64,000 nt of DNA from JBEBVQ01 sp037190845 (GTDB lineage: Bacteria; Bacteroidota; Bacteroidia; Chitinophagales; Chitinophagaceae). The notes under the pieces are model-generated. The model did not search any database. It was given only the letters and a program-made list of their open reading frames with translations, and was not told the DNA's origin. Where the stretch lies: positions 1-64,000 of the forward strand of contig JBBCJI010000024.1 of assembly GCA_037190845.1 (NCBI GenBank), written 5' to 3'. The translations under genes were made by a program, and so were the position numbers. This document shows positions 63,501-64,000 of this stretch, piece by piece; the stretch's first letter is position 1; every line of letters begins with the position of its first letter.

Positions 63501-64000
63501 AAAACAGGCTGTTGCAGTTGATCAAGGCTGCCTATGCGATCCAGCAGAGCTTCCCGGGTAATAAGGATTTTGAATTCATGGAGCAGGAAATTGCCGGCCG
63601 GTATCAGTCTGCCGGGCTTGCGTATGCGCAGGTGGATGCCGGGCTTGTGGCTCGCTACCTGTACGATGAGTTTTCCGTGGCCCGCCATTTTACATGCAGC
63701 CAGCAGGCGAAGCAGATCCGGAAGGATTTTCAGGAGTTTTTAAGACAGCAGCACCGGGCCGATCTCTTTATGGAGGAAACGGGTAATGCCGGTTTTACAG
63801 TACAGGAGCGTTTTTATCTGATCCAGCACTGGCTGCAGGCTTATCTGAATTCCCACCCGGGAAAGTATGATCCGCGCTATCTGGATGAAGCGGTATGTCT
63901 GTTGCTCTTCCCGGATCACGGGTATAAAGAGCGTACGGCATCGGATTATATACTGGTGGCGGAACTGAAGGGCACGCACAGCGTGATCCATGATCAGCAG
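60521..64000 (+). CDS. Giant ATPase-family protein (DUF3686-like), cut by the window end
   Basis: The frame is open from ATG 60521 through the last base, giving 1160 residues and no stop, so the gene is incomplete here. The AAAGGAAAC upstream is a good ribosome binding site. The N-terminal ~450 residues (MANTDAGVILDSGTYEIIRN, FGELCIFAYNVHFGLREDIRL, DVFSVYKFTGGHFEP) look like the region typical of large proteins labelled DNA-repair ATPases (DUF3686). A coiled-coil middle section runs from about residue 475 to 830. No Walker A motif is present in the visible part; the AAA module should lie beyond the window. The name rests on family resemblance. It ends the visible YbjN-PspA-YqiJ-flotillin unit. 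Confidence 0.7.
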   Translation, partial: MANTDAGVILDSGTYEIIRNRLHEQRVVLSERLAALNAARKEIFSSEGFELVANQRITTENNGVSRGIIAFGELCIFAYNVHFGLREDIRLDDVFSVYKFTGGHFEPQPLTLISDEQFIADFTNLYKYYRHSIFAKFSRTEHYLYMIFQTGKHVDDRKAFKWLIKDNKLTYVDDRSIHEVRPAAQHDFAWTATSLEDRRLGVHPHISILDKVFIEAVGGDITFKIEDNTDTGKGIYSEPVLNKDQQLDDADYYYADLGNLIAIKIRPYQEDFRTYIYNVRTREVKPIPMLLDAGILLPDNQGVIFPNGYYLQTGEYKIFESDLSDLDFIRTTASPNGEDFLYVFYQRTTNTYVLMSYNVIMQQVETPIICNGFTVFPNGKLIYFRSEQEAVRHHQVQIWQTPYTEVLKENAAMKDNALYKIGNKDIVAAMSESQEVIQLLLKEDSYEGLYEDLYKKSNDIIDAYFWLGNPETFELSAPLSQIRDVASTAIDEFAKVQAQRKHAVEALSAMQSQVDALVSRIKNTKADSLDELVHLLADTRRMQGAVIDLLNIKYVDPEAVQSLKDTLQQYNLSVSQDTVDFLLKDEALLPYEQKVAVQKDKVAGVTKVIDAQEIDQAMKEIAAELELLVDMLSGLKIEDTTETTRIIEKISLIFASLNEVRADLVRVTGALQTKEATGIFHAQITLLEQSIINFLDLSDTPEKCEDYHTRISIQIEELESRFADFEEFVLRIADKRDEAARAFNGKKELLIEQINKRTTSLEQIGLRILKNVENKAQTMTSRESLYAFFSADMMIDKVRSLVNDLREAGDVAKAENLDNLLKVAQEDALRQLKDRTELFVDGHNVIALGAYKFIVNKQVLSLTIIRKDHKLYYHLIGTSFYKEVTEAELYRYRHVWEQELVSETPAIYRGEYLAYQAFLAGLSQDKQWDFAAFINEQVERDYAGGYLKGVHNQDALHIYQYLLRLKESLGILRYAPDVRVPAQLFWFGLEEESKNRLLQLIKAAYAIQQSFPGNKDFEFMEQEIAGRYQSAGLAYAQVDAGLVARYLYDEFSVARHFTCSQQAKQIRKDFQEFLRQQHRADLFMEETGNAGFTVQERFYLIQHWLQAYLNSHPGKYDPRYLDEAVCLLLFPDHGYKERTASDYILVAELKGTHSVIHDQQ

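Overview
The window looks like chromosome from a Bacteroidota bacterium, most likely a Chitinophaga-like member of the Chitinophagaceae (inference). The evidence is the set of type IX secretion (T9SS) cargo proteins with C-terminal sorting domains, the TonB receptors with a carboxypeptidase-like N-terminal domain, DUF4401/DUF2157/DUF1272 proteins, and promoters of the Bacteroidota form (-33 TTG, about 19-20 bases, -7 TAnnTTTG). I see no rRNA, tRNA, CRISPR array, transposase, integrase or phage module.

Layout. 0-3 kb: a COG0523 (CobW-like) metal GTPase behind a promoter overlapped by two Zur-like palindromes, then a thioredoxin-reductase-like flavoprotein. 2.7-5 kb: palindromic repeats, a decayed scrap of kdsB, one lipoprotein and a nested inverted-repeat element. 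5-8.4 kb: a Kdo (LPS sugar) operon reading leftwards, kdsA, then a transaldolase-fold/CBS fusion, then a KdsC-like HAD phosphatase, then kdsB. The fusion carries the CBS half of arabinose-5-phosphate isomerase (KdsD) but has its catalytic half replaced. 8.6-17 kb: two VOC proteins, an FAD oxidoreductase, a DUF1624 membrane protein, a TonB receptor and a TMTC-like GT-C/TPR protein. 17-29 kb: two T9SS cargo proteins, one of 3207 residues with ten Ig-like repeats. 29-35 kb: katG, then a TPR-AAA ATPase paired with a TPR membrane protein. 35.6-39 kb: a TonB receptor resembling the PQQ importer PqqU (YncD), directly downstream of a PQQ-dependent sugar dehydrogenase lipoprotein. 39-42.5 kb: a PhyH remnant, DoxX proteins and an ArsR-controlled operon. 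43-46 kb: T9SS cargo plus a peptidase-S74 protein. 46-53 kb: small proteins, an AraC regulator, a DUF2157-DUF4401-GDYXXLXY membrane trio, a frameshifted dinD and an intact PhyH gene. 53-55.5 kb: three uncharacterised genes, one CrtA-like. 55.8-64 kb: an XRE regulator divergent from a YbjN, PspA, YqiJ-like OB-fold, flotillin and giant ATPase-family operon that runs off the window end.

The best candidates for new biology are (1) the transaldolase-CBS fusion inside the Kdo operon, a possible alternative source or controller of arabinose 5-phosphate; (2) the XRE/YbjN/PspA/OB/flotillin/DUF3686-like operon, probably a membrane-stress machine; (3) the PQQ dehydrogenase and PqqU-like receptor pair, suggesting PQQ scavenging coupled to its use; and (4) the TPR-AAA plus TPR-membrane gene pair. 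Decay is visible at several loci: a kdsB scrap, a deleted PhyH copy, a truncated DUF1801 protein and a dinD with a one-base frameshift.

All family assignments are by eye from sequence features; no database search was run. Residue alignments to E. coli proteins are from memory.
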